DNA from: Flavobacterium ajazii
GTDB taxonomy: Bacteria; Bacteroidota; Bacteroidia; Flavobacteriales; Flavobacteriaceae
Assembly (NCBI RefSeq): GCF_010614725.1
Contig: NZ_JAAEHL010000004.1
Span: 186,001 to 250,000, forward strand
Length of the DNA stretch: 64,000 nucleotides
Direction: 5' to 3'
Numbering within the stretch: position 1 is the stretch's first letter; the number at the start of each line of letters is the position of its first letter. Shown here one piece after another: positions 1-8,993 of this stretch. The notes under the pieces are model-generated. The model was given only the letters and a program-made list of their open reading frames with translations. It did no database searches and had not been told where the DNA came from. The position numbers and the translations under genes were made by a program.

Positions 1-1758
1 TTTGCAAAAGAAACAAAAGCAGATTGGTTTGACATTAAAATTATCATTACGATTGGCAATTATAAAATCAATTTCAGCGAAATTATTCCGAACATAAAAA
101 GCAAGGAAAGACTTTTTATGTTGCCAGACGGAAATTACTTTTTGATTCCGCTGGAATGGTTCAGCAAATATGGTTCTCTGGCAAAATTAGCAAAGACAGA
201 AAACGGTGCTTTACTTTTACGCAAAAGTAACTTTACAGCCTTAGACGGAATTTCAGAAATTGATAATGATTTAGAACAAATTCATCAGGCTGAATTTACA
301 GCTTCAGATTTAATAAAAGCAACTTTAAGACCCTACCAAATTGATGGTGTAAAATGGCTTTTAGGGCATTTTAACTCCAATATGGGCGCATGTCTGGCTG
401 ACGATATGGGACTTGGGAAAACATTACAGACTTTGTCTGTTTTGGTTTCAGTACAGGAACAATTAGGTTTTACCACCAAAACAACTAATTTCGACTTGTT
501 TTCAAACGAAACAACTACAGAGAGAGAACCGCTTAAAGCTTTAATTGTTCTGCCATCTTCTCTGGTTTTTAACTGGTTTAATGAAGCCGGAAAGTTTACG
601 CCACATTTTTCGAAAATGCAATACGTTGGCAACGATAGAAAATCATTGACTAGCAGAATAAATTCTACCGATTTAATTTTTACAAGCTACAGCATCATTC
701 ACAGGGATATTTCAATTTTAGAAAAATACGACTTCCGTTATTTGATTTTAGACGAAAGTCAATACATCAAAAACAAAAATTCTAAGATTTTTAAAGCCAT
801 CAATAAAATCCATACAAGCCATAAAATTGCTTTGAGTGGTACGCCAATCGAAAACTCACTTGACGATTTATGGTCGCAGATGCAGTTTATAAATCCTGAT
901 ATTTTGGGCAGCTATGCTTTTTTTGTAGAAAATTTCAAAAATCCGATTGAGAAAAAGCAGAATGAAGAAGTTTTAGCTGAATTAAAAAATCTTATCCAGC
1001 CATACATATTAAGAAGAACCAAAGAACAGGTTTTAAAAGATTTACCGGAATTAACAGAGCAGATTTATTACTGCGATATGGATCCTGAACAGGAAAAATT
1101 ATACGAAAAAGAAAAATCTAAAGCCCGTAACTTCCTGCTTAAAACAGATGGTTCAAGTCCAGATAAAATCAGCATTATCAATACTTTGATGAAACTGCGT
1201 CAGCTGAGTAATCACCCGAAAATGGTTGATCAGGATTCTGAAATTGATTCCGGGAAATTTATTGCTGTCACGAATTATCTTGAAAATTTAGTCAAAGCCA
1301 AACAAAAAGTTATTATTTTCAGTTCGTTTGTTACCAATTTGAATTTCTATACCGATTGGTGTAAAGAAAACAAAATTGAATTTTGTGAAATTACAGGGGA
1401 AACACCTGCCGAAAAAAGAGAACAACAAGTTAAGTTGTTTCAGGAAAAAGAAAATCCTTTATTATTCTTTATTTCGTTAAAAGCCGGAGGTGTTGGTTTG
1501 AATATTACAAAAGCTTCATACGTCTTATTCTTAGACCCATGGTGGAATCCTTTCGCAGAAAAACAAGGCGTTGGACGAGCTCACAGGATTGGACAGTTGA
1601 ATAAAGTAAATGTAATTCGTTTTATTTCGAAAAATACAGTCGAGGAAAAAATCATCAAACTGCAGGAAAACAAAAAACTTTTGTCTGATTCGCTTTTAGA
1701 AGAAAGTTATATTAACGACGAACTTGAAGGCAATTTAGCCTATATTTTGGGCTCTTAG
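1..1758 (+). CDS. SNF2-family DEAD/DEAH helicase, C-terminal part (5' end outside window)
   Basis: The frame is open from base 1, so the gene begins to the left; the first internal Met at 118 is not the start. The visible part is the ATPase core of a SNF2/RapA-type helicase. Motif I DDMGLGKT lies near 400-423, the Walker B-like DESQ near 750, SGTPIENSLDDLW near 832, and the helicase C-terminal motifs KAGGVGLNIT and VGRAHRIGQ near 1480 and 1570. Such proteins use ATP to remodel nucleic-acid-protein complexes. The stretch before the core resembles the SNF2-associated region found in bacterial homologues. The stop is TAG at 1756. The family is certain; the substrate is unknown. Confidence 0.93.
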   Translation, partial: FAKETKADWFDIKIIITIGNYKINFSEIIPNIKSKERLFMLPDGNYFLIPLEWFSKYGSLAKLAKTENGALLLRKSNFTALDGISEIDNDLEQIHQAEFTASDLIKATLRPYQIDGVKWLLGHFNSNMGACLADDMGLGKTLQTLSVLVSVQEQLGFTTKTTNFDLFSNETTTEREPLKALIVLPSSLVFNWFNEAGKFTPHFSKMQYVGNDRKSLTSRINSTDLIFTSYSIIHRDISILEKYDFRYLILDESQYIKNKNSKIFKAINKIHTSHKIALSGTPIENSLDDLWSQMQFINPDILGSYAFFVENFKNPIEKKQNEEVLAELKNLIQPYILRRTKEQVLKDLPELTEQIYYCDMDPEQEKLYEKEKSKARNFLLKTDGSSPDKISIINTLMKLRQLSNHPKMVDQDSEIDSGKFIAVTNYLENLVKAKQKVIIFSSFVTNLNFYTDWCKENKIEFCEITGETPAEKREQQVKLFQEKENPLLFFISLKAGGVGLNITKASYVLFLDPWWNPFAEKQGVGRAHRIGQLNKVNVIRFISKNTVEEKIIKLQENKKLLSDSLLEESYINDELEGNLAYILGS

Positions 1759-1833
1759 TAGTTAAATCCAATAGAGCGGGTATCTTTTTCGTTATATAAA
1801 ATTGTTATATTTACAATCTTACAATGAAATAAG

Positions 1834-3087
1834 ATGCCGAAATTTCTCTATACAAACTTTATTTTTCTTTTTATTTTCACTTTAGCGAAAGCTCAGGAAA
1901 AAGAAATTGACCCTCCATATAATATTAAAACTGTTTCTTTTATACAGAATGGCAGCAATGTAGTTCCGATATTTGAATTGGGGTCGTCATTCCAATTACA
2001 GTTTGATGATTTATTTGGTAATGAAGCCAATTATTATTTTGAAGTAGTTCATTATGACTACAACTGGAAGCCTTCTGATATTCCGAAAACAGATTACATT
2101 CGAGGTTTCGACAATCAAAGGATTACAGATTATTCGAACTCCTTCAATACACTTCAGAATTACTCGCATTACCGGCTTACTTTTCCAAACCAGTTTGCTA
2201 CCCAATTACGGATTTCGGGAAATTATATGGTAAAAATCCTAAATGAAGACCGGGAAGTCGTTTTTTCAAGAAAATTTATTTTATACGAAAATCATTCAAC
2301 GGTTGGAGTTCAGGTAAGACGAAGCCGTGATCTTAAAAATATTGACTACAAGCAAAATCTGGATATTGCTATACTTTCTAACGATATTGTTTTTCAAACA
2401 CCTCTACAAAATGTAAAAGTGGTTTTACTTCAAAACGGTGATTTTAATACAGCCATCAAAAATATTAAACCACAATATACAATCGGAAACCAGCTTGTTT
2501 ACAAATACGATAAAGAGACACAATTTTGGGGTGGTAATGAATTTTTATATTTTGAAAATAAAGACATTCGTGCCGCAAGCAATAATGTTGCAAAAGTTGG
2601 CAGTAATAATGATGTTTACAGTTCCTATTTATATACAAATCAGGCCAGAGCCAACCAGATATATACCGTTTATGAAGATGTTGACGGAAATTTTGTTGTT
2701 AAAAACATCAATGGTTCTAATCAGGAAATAGAAGCTGATTATGCGTGGGTATATTTTTCGCTGTCAGCTCCAACATTCCGTTTAAACAAAGACATTTACA
2801 TCACAGGAATGTTCAACAATTACAATCTTTCCCCAGAATATAAAATGGACTATAATGCTGACAAAGGGATTTATGAAAAAGCAGTCATGATCAAGCAGGG
2901 TTTTACCAATTTTCAGTACAGGGTTGCCGACAAAAAAGGCGTAATTGATTTTGAAAATGCTATTGACGGAAATTTTTATCAGACCGAAAATGAGTATACC
3001 GTTTTGGTTTATTACCGCGAAAGTACAGACCGTTATGAAAGGGTTATTGGTAAAGGCAATGCTAATTCATTGAATATTATTAACTAA
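1834..3087 (+). CDS. Type IX secretion system plug protein (DUF5103)
   Basis: This 417-residue protein has an N-terminal signal peptide (about residues 1-20, ending KAQ). Its body matches the DUF5103 family, recalled as the Plug that closes the periplasmic or lateral side of the SprA outer-membrane translocon of the T9SS. Sequence cues are the early EIDPPYNIKTVSF segment, the HYDYNWKPSDI motif and the long beta-rich C-terminal half with YITGMFNNY. It starts 75 bases after the helicase gene on the same strand. Its presence agrees with T9SS-sorted proteins elsewhere in the window. Assignment rests on family recognition by eye. Confidence 0.85.
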   Translation: MPKFLYTNFIFLFIFTLAKAQEKEIDPPYNIKTVSFIQNGSNVVPIFELGSSFQLQFDDLFGNEANYYFEVVHYDYNWKPSDIPKTDYIRGFDNQRITDYSNSFNTLQNYSHYRLTFPNQFATQLRISGNYMVKILNEDREVVFSRKFILYENHSTVGVQVRRSRDLKNIDYKQNLDIAILSNDIVFQTPLQNVKVVLLQNGDFNTAIKNIKPQYTIGNQLVYKYDKETQFWGGNEFLYFENKDIRAASNNVAKVGSNNDVYSSYLYTNQARANQIYTVYEDVDGNFVVKNINGSNQEIEADYAWVYFSLSAPTFRLNKDIYITGMFNNYNLSPEYKMDYNADKGIYEKAVMIKQGFTNFQYRVADKKGVIDFENAIDGNFYQTENEYTVLVYYRESTDRYERVIGKGNANSLNIIN

Positions 3088-3168
3088 ACATTGTAAAAAA
3101 GGATTCTGATTGAATCATTTTTTTTCTTAAATTTGCAAATATAACACACACATATATACTGTTTTAGT

Positions 3169-3555
3169 ATGGTTTCTCAGATAACAAGAGGCATAAAAAT
3201 ATCTGTTTTGACTAGTTTTGAAGGTACTTACTTCAAAAACTACAAGATTCATTTTGCCTTTAGTTATGTTATTACAATCGAAAACCATAGTAAAGATTCT
3301 GTACAGCTGACTTCCCGTCACTGGGAAATTTTCGACTCTTTAAACGATCTTGAAGTTGTTGACGGAGAAGGCGTTATAGGTAAAAAACCCGTTTTAAAAC
3401 CAGGTGAAAACCATACGTATAGTTCCGGTTGTTTGTTGTCATCTCCTTATGGTGCGATGAAAGGTCACTTTAACATGATTAATTTTACTACAACCAAAAT
3501 ATTTAAGGTTATAGTACCTACTTTTAGAATGTGTGCTCCTTTTGCCCTAAATTAA
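3169..3555 (+). CDS. apaG: ApaG domain protein
   Basis: This 128-residue protein matches ApaG over its whole length: an FAFSYVITIEN strand, LTSRHWEIFDS, GEGVIGKKPVLKPGE, and the SSGCLLSSPYGAMKGHFNM block. ApaG is a small fibronectin-III-like beta-sandwich protein long linked genetically to Co2+/Mg2+ handling; its biochemical role is not settled. It lies between the T9SS plug gene and pruA, same strand, with about 80 bases upstream. The start at 3169 gives the usual family length. Confidence 0.9.
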   Translation: MVSQITRGIKISVLTSFEGTYFKNYKIHFAFSYVITIENHSKDSVQLTSRHWEIFDSLNDLEVVDGEGVIGKKPVLKPGENHTYSSGCLLSSPYGAMKGHFNMINFTTTKIFKVIVPTFRMCAPFALN

Positions 3556-3717
3556 TTAGTCGGGCAGTTTCTTTTTTATACTTAGCTTACCCCGCATCTT
3601 ACAGGTTAAATTAAATTTCAGTCGAGAATTTTATCACAATAATATTCTTATTTTTATCTATTTCTCAACATTTTATATCTTGTCCACATTAATTAAATTA
3701 CAACATTTTAATAATGC

Positions 3718-3752
3718 TTTGTGATATAATCAAAATATCCTTTGTACTTTTG
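3718..3752 (+). promoter_or_regulatory. Predicted Bacteroidota promoter of pruA
   Basis: A TANNTTTG -7 box (TACTTTTG, 3745-3752) is preceded by TTTG at 3718-3721. The 23-base spacer is at the long end of the usual range. The ATG of pruA follows about 40 bases downstream. This is motif matching only. Confidence 0.5.
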
Positions 3753-3793
3753 CCTAAAATTAAACAATTCGTAATTTTAAAATATCTTATCCC

Positions 3794-5419
3794 ATGTTAA
3801 AAGGATTTTTTAATGTACCTAAAGCGGTAAATGAACCGGTAAAAGGATACGCACCAAACTCACCGGAAAGAGCAGCTGTCCAGGCAGCTTATACCACAAT
3901 GTGGAATTCTCAAATTGATGTTCCTTTGCATATTGGAAGCGAAGAAATCAGAACCGGAAATACAAGAAATATTACCGCTCCGCATGATCACCAGCACGTA
4001 GTTGGAAAATATCATCTGGCTGAAAAACAACATATCGAAAAAGCGATTGCCAATGCTCTTGAATCAAGAAATGCTTGGGCAAACATGGCATGGGAACAGC
4101 GTGCTGCTATTTTCTTAAAAGCTGCTGAACTTATCGCAGGACCATACAGAGCGCGCATCAACGCCGCAACTATGATTGGTCAGTCAAAAAACATTCACCA
4201 GGCAGAAATTGATGCTTCTTGTGAGCTAATTGACTTTTTGCGTTACAACGTAGAATTTATGACTCAGATTTACGCAGACCAGCCAAAATCTGATTCTACT
4301 ACATGGAACCGTCTAGAATACAGACCTCTTGAAGGATTTGTTTACGCTATTACTCCATTTAACTTTACGGCTATTGCTGCCAATCTTCCTGCAAGTGCTG
4401 CAATGATGGGTAACGTTGTGGTTTGGAAACCGAGCGACAGTCAGGTATTCTCAACAAAAATTATCCTTGACGTTTTCAAAGAAGCTGGAGTTCCTGATGG
4501 AGTTATCAACGTAGTTTTTGGAGATGCTTTAATGATTACAGATACTATTTTAGCAAGCCGTGATTTTGCCGGAGTTCACTTTACAGGATCAACTCATGTA
4601 TTTAAAGATATCTGGGCTAAAATTGGAGCCAACATTCACAACTATAAAACATATCCAAGAATTGTTGGTGAAACAGGTGGTAAAGATTTTATCATTGCAC
4701 ACCCAAGCGCTAATGTAAAACAAGTTGTTACTGGAATTACTCGTGGTGCTTTTGAATTTCAGGGGCAAAAATGTTCTGCTGCTTCAAGAGTTTACATTCC
4801 GCAAAGTTTATGGCCAGCTGTAAAAGAGCAATTAATCACGGATGTAAAATCTATGAAAATGGGTTCTCCTGAAGACTTCGGAAACTTTATTACAGCAGTT
4901 ATCCACGAAGGCTCTTTTGATAAATTAGCGAGTTACATAGATCAGGTTAAAAAAGATGCTGATGCTGAAATCATCATCGGAGGAAATTATGATAAATCCG
5001 TTGGATATTTTGTAGAACCAACCGTTATTGTAACTACAAATCCAAAATACACCACTATGGAAACCGAATTATTCGGACCGGTTGTGACAATTTATATCTA
5101 CGAAGATGCTAAGTGGGAAGAAACTTTAGAATTGGTTGACACTACTTCAGAGTATGCTTTAACCGGAGCTGTTTTCAGCCAGGATCGTTACGCAATTGAA
5201 ACAGCTACAGTGAAATTGCAAAATTCAGCAGGTAACTTTTATATCAACGATAAACCAACCGGAGCAGTTGTAGGAATGCAGCCATTCGGTGGCGCAAGAG
5301 CTTCAGGAACCAACGATAAAGCAGGTTCTGCATTGAACTTATTACGTTGGGCTTCTCCAAGAACTATCAAAGAAACTTTTGTAACTCCTGAGGATTACAG
5401 ATATCCGTTTTTGGGTTAA
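3794..5419 (+). CDS. pruA: L-glutamate gamma-semialdehyde dehydrogenase
   Basis: This 541-residue aldehyde dehydrogenase catalyses NAD-dependent oxidation of glutamate semialdehyde (P5C) to glutamate, the second step of proline catabolism. The general-base Glu lies in GETGGKDF (about E293) and the nucleophile in GQKCSAAS (about C327). The N-terminus MLKGFFNVPKAVNEPVKGYAP and the C-terminal GGARASGTNDKAGS are typical of the PruA subfamily. There is no fused proline dehydrogenase domain, as is normal in Bacteroidota. It has its own predicted promoter and ends at a bidirectional hairpin shared with the convergent phosphatase gene. Confidence 0.95.
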   Translation: MLKGFFNVPKAVNEPVKGYAPNSPERAAVQAAYTTMWNSQIDVPLHIGSEEIRTGNTRNITAPHDHQHVVGKYHLAEKQHIEKAIANALESRNAWANMAWEQRAAIFLKAAELIAGPYRARINAATMIGQSKNIHQAEIDASCELIDFLRYNVEFMTQIYADQPKSDSTTWNRLEYRPLEGFVYAITPFNFTAIAANLPASAAMMGNVVVWKPSDSQVFSTKIILDVFKEAGVPDGVINVVFGDALMITDTILASRDFAGVHFTGSTHVFKDIWAKIGANIHNYKTYPRIVGETGGKDFIIAHPSANVKQVVTGITRGAFEFQGQKCSAASRVYIPQSLWPAVKEQLITDVKSMKMGSPEDFGNFITAVIHEGSFDKLASYIDQVKKDADAEIIIGGNYDKSVGYFVEPTVIVTTNPKYTTMETELFGPVVTIYIYEDAKWEETLELVDTTSEYALTGAVFSQDRYAIETATVKLQNSAGNFYINDKPTGAVVGMQPFGGARASGTNDKAGSALNLLRWASPRTIKETFVTPEDYRYPFLG

Positions 5420-5472
5420 TTTTTTGTTTCAGGTTTAAAGTTTCAAGTTTGAAACTTACCAAATATATAATA

Positions 5473-5508
5473 AAGCCGAATCTTTTCATTAAGATTCGGC
5501 TTCACTTT
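5473..5508. terminator. Bidirectional terminator between pruA and the phosphatase gene
   Basis: A perfect 12-bp stem (AAGCCGAATCTT, 5473-5484, with 5491-5502) and 6-base loop is followed by a T-run. It lies between convergent genes, so it can serve both strands. Confidence 0.85.
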
Positions 5509-5527
5509 TTTGTTGATGTGAATACTA

Positions 5528-6943
5528 TTAAAATTTATTCTCTACTTCTGCAGCCTGCAGCATCAAATAATGTAAATCAGTATTTTTAACGAAAGGTTTT
5601 AAAAGTTCACTTCCCGGGCCAAACATCGCCAGTTCAACATAATCTGCAGAGTGATCCATACTGATCCAGCCAACTGAATTTATTTTCCCCTGCATTTCTG
5701 CGAAAGCTTTATAGGGTAATTTTTTGTAATTGTATAAACCATCTTCTTTATGCAATCCGTCATAATATCCCAATACATATTTGGCATCTTCATCAGAAAC
5801 AGAATGTCCGTTTGCTTTTTCAATAATTTCTTTTACCTGTGCAACTGAAGATTGCGGTTTTATCTGATTCAGAATCCATTCATTCGTCTGTGTGTATTTT
5901 TGGATACTGTCAAAATTATCATTGGCATTTTTTCCGTAAATAATTCCGGGGTTTGCGTTTCCGTGATCTGTGGTAATGATTACTAAGGTTTCTTTGTCTT
6001 TCTCAGCAAATTCTATTGCCACTTTTACAGCTTCATCAAATTCAATCTGGTCGTTAATCAAACCTGCAATATCGTTACCATGTGCAGCCCAATCTACTTT
6101 TCCGCTTTCAATCTGTAAAACAAAACCATTTTTATGACCTTTCATTCTGTCTATTGCTTTCTGAGACATTTCAGCAAGACTCGGAACAGCTGCTTTTAAT
6201 TTTTCATCACTGTTCCTATCTACGTAATACGGAAGCCCATCATCTGCAAATACGCCCAGAACAGGTTTAGAATTTGATGCAGAATCCATTTCAGCTTTTG
6301 TTTTTACAACCTGATATCCTTTTGCTGTATAAGCAGCATACATATCTTTTTTGTCTTTTCTTAACTCCGGACTAAAATAATTGGCTCCGCCTCCCATCAT
6401 AATATCAAAACCCAATTCTAAATATTGTTCAGCAATATCTTCCTGGGCATTTCTGCTTTTGCTGTTGACACAAAAACCAGCCGGAGTTGCATGTGTAATA
6501 GGAACTGTAGTCACACAGCCCGCCATTTTCCCTGATTTTTTAAACTTTTGCCAAATCGGTAAATGAGGTTCTCCACTCGGACTCACATTCAGAGCACCAT
6601 TATTGACGCGAAAACCACCACCCCAGGAAGAACTTGCGGCAGAAGAATCGGTCACTATAGAACTCGCAGAAGCGGTGTCCATCAAAGCCCTGGAGACCCT
6701 GTTATCTTTATACAATTGTATCCAGTTCGAACCTTTGCCGTTTTTTCTATTCAGGAACAAATCGGTCATATTAAGGGTGCCGGTACTCATTCCGTCACTA
6801 ACCAGTAAAATGATATTTTTTGCCTTTTTGTTTTTATTTGCAGACTCTAAATCTAAAACATTTGCAGAACCCTCAAACGGACTCATAATGGCTGCTCCAA
6901 TTGTAAACAAAGAGCCATTTTTAAAGAACTTCCTTCTATTCAT
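5528..6943 (-). CDS. Alkaline phosphatase, exported
   Basis: This 471-residue protein belongs to the PhoA-type alkaline phosphatase superfamily. The N-terminus MNRRKFFKNGS followed by a hydrophobic stretch resembles a Tat signal (RRxFF), implying export of a folded metalloenzyme. Visible motifs are LLVSDGMS (metal ligand Asp), VTDSSAAS with the catalytic Ser near residue 100, THATPAGF, TTDHGNANPG, and a late MDHSADYVEL His motif. It should hydrolyse phosphate monoesters in the periplasm. It is transcribed alone, convergent with pruA. A TTTAAGTATTTTC stretch lies just upstream near 6953, but no Pho box was recognised. Confidence 0.88.
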   Translation of the reverse strand: MNRRKFFKNGSLFTIGAAIMSPFEGSANVLDLESANKNKKAKNIILLVSDGMSTGTLNMTDLFLNRKNGKGSNWIQLYKDNRVSRALMDTASASSIVTDSSAASSSWGGGFRVNNGALNVSPSGEPHLPIWQKFKKSGKMAGCVTTVPITHATPAGFCVNSKSRNAQEDIAEQYLELGFDIMMGGGANYFSPELRKDKKDMYAAYTAKGYQVVKTKAEMDSASNSKPVLGVFADDGLPYYVDRNSDEKLKAAVPSLAEMSQKAIDRMKGHKNGFVLQIESGKVDWAAHGNDIAGLINDQIEFDEAVKVAIEFAEKDKETLVIITTDHGNANPGIIYGKNANDNFDSIQKYTQTNEWILNQIKPQSSVAQVKEIIEKANGHSVSDEDAKYVLGYYDGLHKEDGLYNYKKLPYKAFAEMQGKINSVGWISMDHSADYVELAMFGPGSELLKPFVKNTDLHYLMLQAAEVENKF

Positions 6944-7028
6944 TATAACTTTATTTAAGTATTTTCAAAGATAAAAAAATTGGGGCAGCTACAAATTATC
7001 ATTAGGTTATGATTGCTTTTGAAAGCAT

Positions 7029-7067
7029 AAAAAAACCGACAACAATTTAATAAAAAATGTTATCGGC
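7029..7067 (-). terminator. Terminator downstream of rsmG
   Basis: The stem is 7036-7044 with 7058-7066; on the minus strand one G-U wobble replaces a mismatch. It is followed by a T-run on that strand (bases 7029-7035). Confidence 0.75.
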
Positions 7068-7088
7068 TTTATTATATGACAGAAATAA

Positions 7089-7718
7089 TTATGGCTGAAA
7101 TTTCAATGGCAAATGGACCACTTTTTTGGTTTCGAAAAACTCATCTTCAAAAATGGTCGATAAATCATATAAGGTTGCTTTTGGAAAATCTTTTAATTCT
7201 TCAGTCAAATCACCACCTTTTAAATACAAAATTCCATTTTTTAAAGTGTGTTTATGCTGTTTTTTTATTTTGTCATGAATCCAGGAAACAAAATCCGGCA
7301 TATTGGTTACGGCACGGCTTACTATGAAATCGAAATCACCTTTTACTAATTCAGCACGTTTTTGTTCCGCTTTTACATTTTTTAATTCTAAAGCATCTAC
7401 AACACCCTGGACTACCTTTATTTTTTTAGCAATCACATCAATTAAATAAAAACGGGTTTCCGGAAAAAGAATCGCTAACGGAATTCCGGGAAAACCACCT
7501 CCGGTACCAACATCCAAAACAGTTGCTCCAGGCTCAAATTTCATGATTTTTGCAATTCCAAGAGAATGCAAAATGTGTTTTGTATATAATGAATCAATGT
7601 CTTTTCTTGAAATAACATTGATTTTTTCATTCCAGTCGTGGTATAAAAAGTCTAATTTTTGAAACTGTTCGATTTGAAGATTGGTCAAATCAGGAAAATA
7701 TTTCAATATCTCATCCAT
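7089..7718 (-). CDS. rsmG: 16S rRNA m7G527 methyltransferase RsmG (GidB)
   Basis: This 209-residue Rossmann methyltransferase has full family length. The SAM-binding motif VLDVGTGGGFPGIPLAILFP follows the RKDIDSLYTKHILHSLGI segment, and DFIVSRAVTNMPDFVSW holds the conserved SRA motif. RsmG transfers methyl from SAM to N7 of G527 in 16S rRNA. It stands alone on the minus strand, divergent from the desaturase gene at 7826, with about 100 bases between them. Confidence 0.95.
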   Translation of the reverse strand: MDEILKYFPDLTNLQIEQFQKLDFLYHDWNEKINVISRKDIDSLYTKHILHSLGIAKIMKFEPGATVLDVGTGGGFPGIPLAILFPETRFYLIDVIAKKIKVVQGVVDALELKNVKAEQKRAELVKGDFDFIVSRAVTNMPDFVSWIHDKIKKQHKHTLKNGILYLKGGDLTEELKDFPKATLYDLSTIFEDEFFETKKVVHLPLKFQP

Positions 7719-7772
7719 TGGTCTAATTTTTTAACAAAAGTACTACTTTACGATTGAAATATTTAACTCAAT

Positions 7773-7806
7773 TTTGCAAATTGAAAATTTATAATAATTA
7801 CCTTTG
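7773..7806 (+). promoter_or_regulatory. Predicted promoter of the desaturase gene
   Basis: The -7 box TACCTTTG is at 7799-7806, with TTTG at 7773-7776 (22-base spacer). The coding start follows 20 bases later. Confidence 0.5.
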
Positions 7807-7825
7807 ACAACTATTTAAAACTGTT

Positions 7826-8923
7826 ATGAATAACACTGCTCCTACATTTGCAAGGCAAGACAATCTGAAGTTCTTCAGAACGCTTAACACTCGGGTAAAC
7901 AATTATTTCAAAGAAAACAATATCAAAAAAACCGGAAACTGGCAATTACATTTAAAAGCTGTTATTCTATTCGCTGTTTTTTTAACTCCTTACTTTTTAA
8001 TCCTTACTCTCAGCATGCCTTTTTGGGTTATGCTGCTTTTATCTATAGTAATGGGCATCGGAATGGCCGGTGTTGGAATGAACGTAATGCACGATGGAAA
8101 TCACGGTTCTTACTCTAATAAAGGCTGGATTAACAAATTAATGGGCGGTACCATTTATGTTTTGGCCGGAAATGTTTACAACTGGCAGGTTCAGCATAAT
8201 GTATTACATCATACTTATACCAATATTCCGGGACACGACGAAGATCTGGATGCGGGAAGAATTATTCGTTTTACAAAACATGCAGAATGGCATAGCTTTC
8301 ACCGTTTTCAGCATTATTATTCTGTTTTCTTATACGGTTTACTGACTTTTAACTGGGCCATTACGACTGATTTTAAGCAAATGCACAATTATCTGAAAAG
8401 AAAATTATCGTATGGAGAGCCAAAAAGTCCTAAAATTCTCTGGACAACTTTAATCATTACAAAAATCATTTATGCATCAATCTGGATTGTATTGCCAATC
8501 GTAATTGGAATTACATGGTGGAAAGTCGTTCTTGGCTTTTTTGTAATGCATTATACAACAGGATTAATCTTAAGTATTATATTCCAATTGGCACACGTTG
8601 TGGACCACACAACTAATCCGGAACCGAATGAATTGGGCGAAATCGAAAATACATGGGCCATTCACCAATTGTATACCACCACTAATTTTGCACCAAAAAA
8701 TGCTTTGGTAAACTGGTATACCGGCGGATTGAACCATCAAATAGAACATCATATTTTTCCACATATAAGTCACATTCATTATGGTAAAATTGCAAAAATT
8801 GTAAAAGAGACAGCAAAAGAATGTAATCTGCCATATTACGAATACAAAACAATGAGAAGTGCTGTTGTTGCCCACTTTAAACATTTACGTGACTTAGGAA
8901 TGAAACCTGAATTATCAGTATAA
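7826..8923 (+). CDS. Membrane fatty acid desaturase (acyl-lipid/acyl-CoA type)
   Basis: This 365-residue integral membrane di-iron desaturase shows the three histidine boxes: HDGNH (89-93), HNVLHH (124-129) and QIEHH (305-309), plus hydrophobic segments around 45-85 and 205-250. The Gln-containing third box is typical of front-end (delta-5/6-like) desaturases. There is no fused cytochrome b5, so an external electron donor such as ferredoxin is likely. It introduces a double bond in a membrane acyl chain, adjusting fluidity. Regiospecificity cannot be read from the sequence. It is followed by an aminotransferase gene 70 bases downstream, probably separately expressed. Confidence 0.88.
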   Translation: MNNTAPTFARQDNLKFFRTLNTRVNNYFKENNIKKTGNWQLHLKAVILFAVFLTPYFLILTLSMPFWVMLLLSIVMGIGMAGVGMNVMHDGNHGSYSNKGWINKLMGGTIYVLAGNVYNWQVQHNVLHHTYTNIPGHDEDLDAGRIIRFTKHAEWHSFHRFQHYYSVFLYGLLTFNWAITTDFKQMHNYLKRKLSYGEPKSPKILWTTLIITKIIYASIWIVLPIVIGITWWKVVLGFFVMHYTTGLILSIIFQLAHVVDHTTNPEPNELGEIENTWAIHQLYTTTNFAPKNALVNWYTGGLNHQIEHHIFPHISHIHYGKIAKIVKETAKECNLPYYEYKTMRSAVVAHFKHLRDLGMKPELSV

Positions 8924-8993
8924 AACTAAAAATCTATTAATAATAACCTCTCTTAAAAAAACAGCAAATTAAGAGCAATTAAATTTTTTTATA

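Noticed and set aside
6563..6974. Plus-strand frames inside the alkaline phosphatase
   Set aside because: They are antisense shadows of a clearly coding gene.
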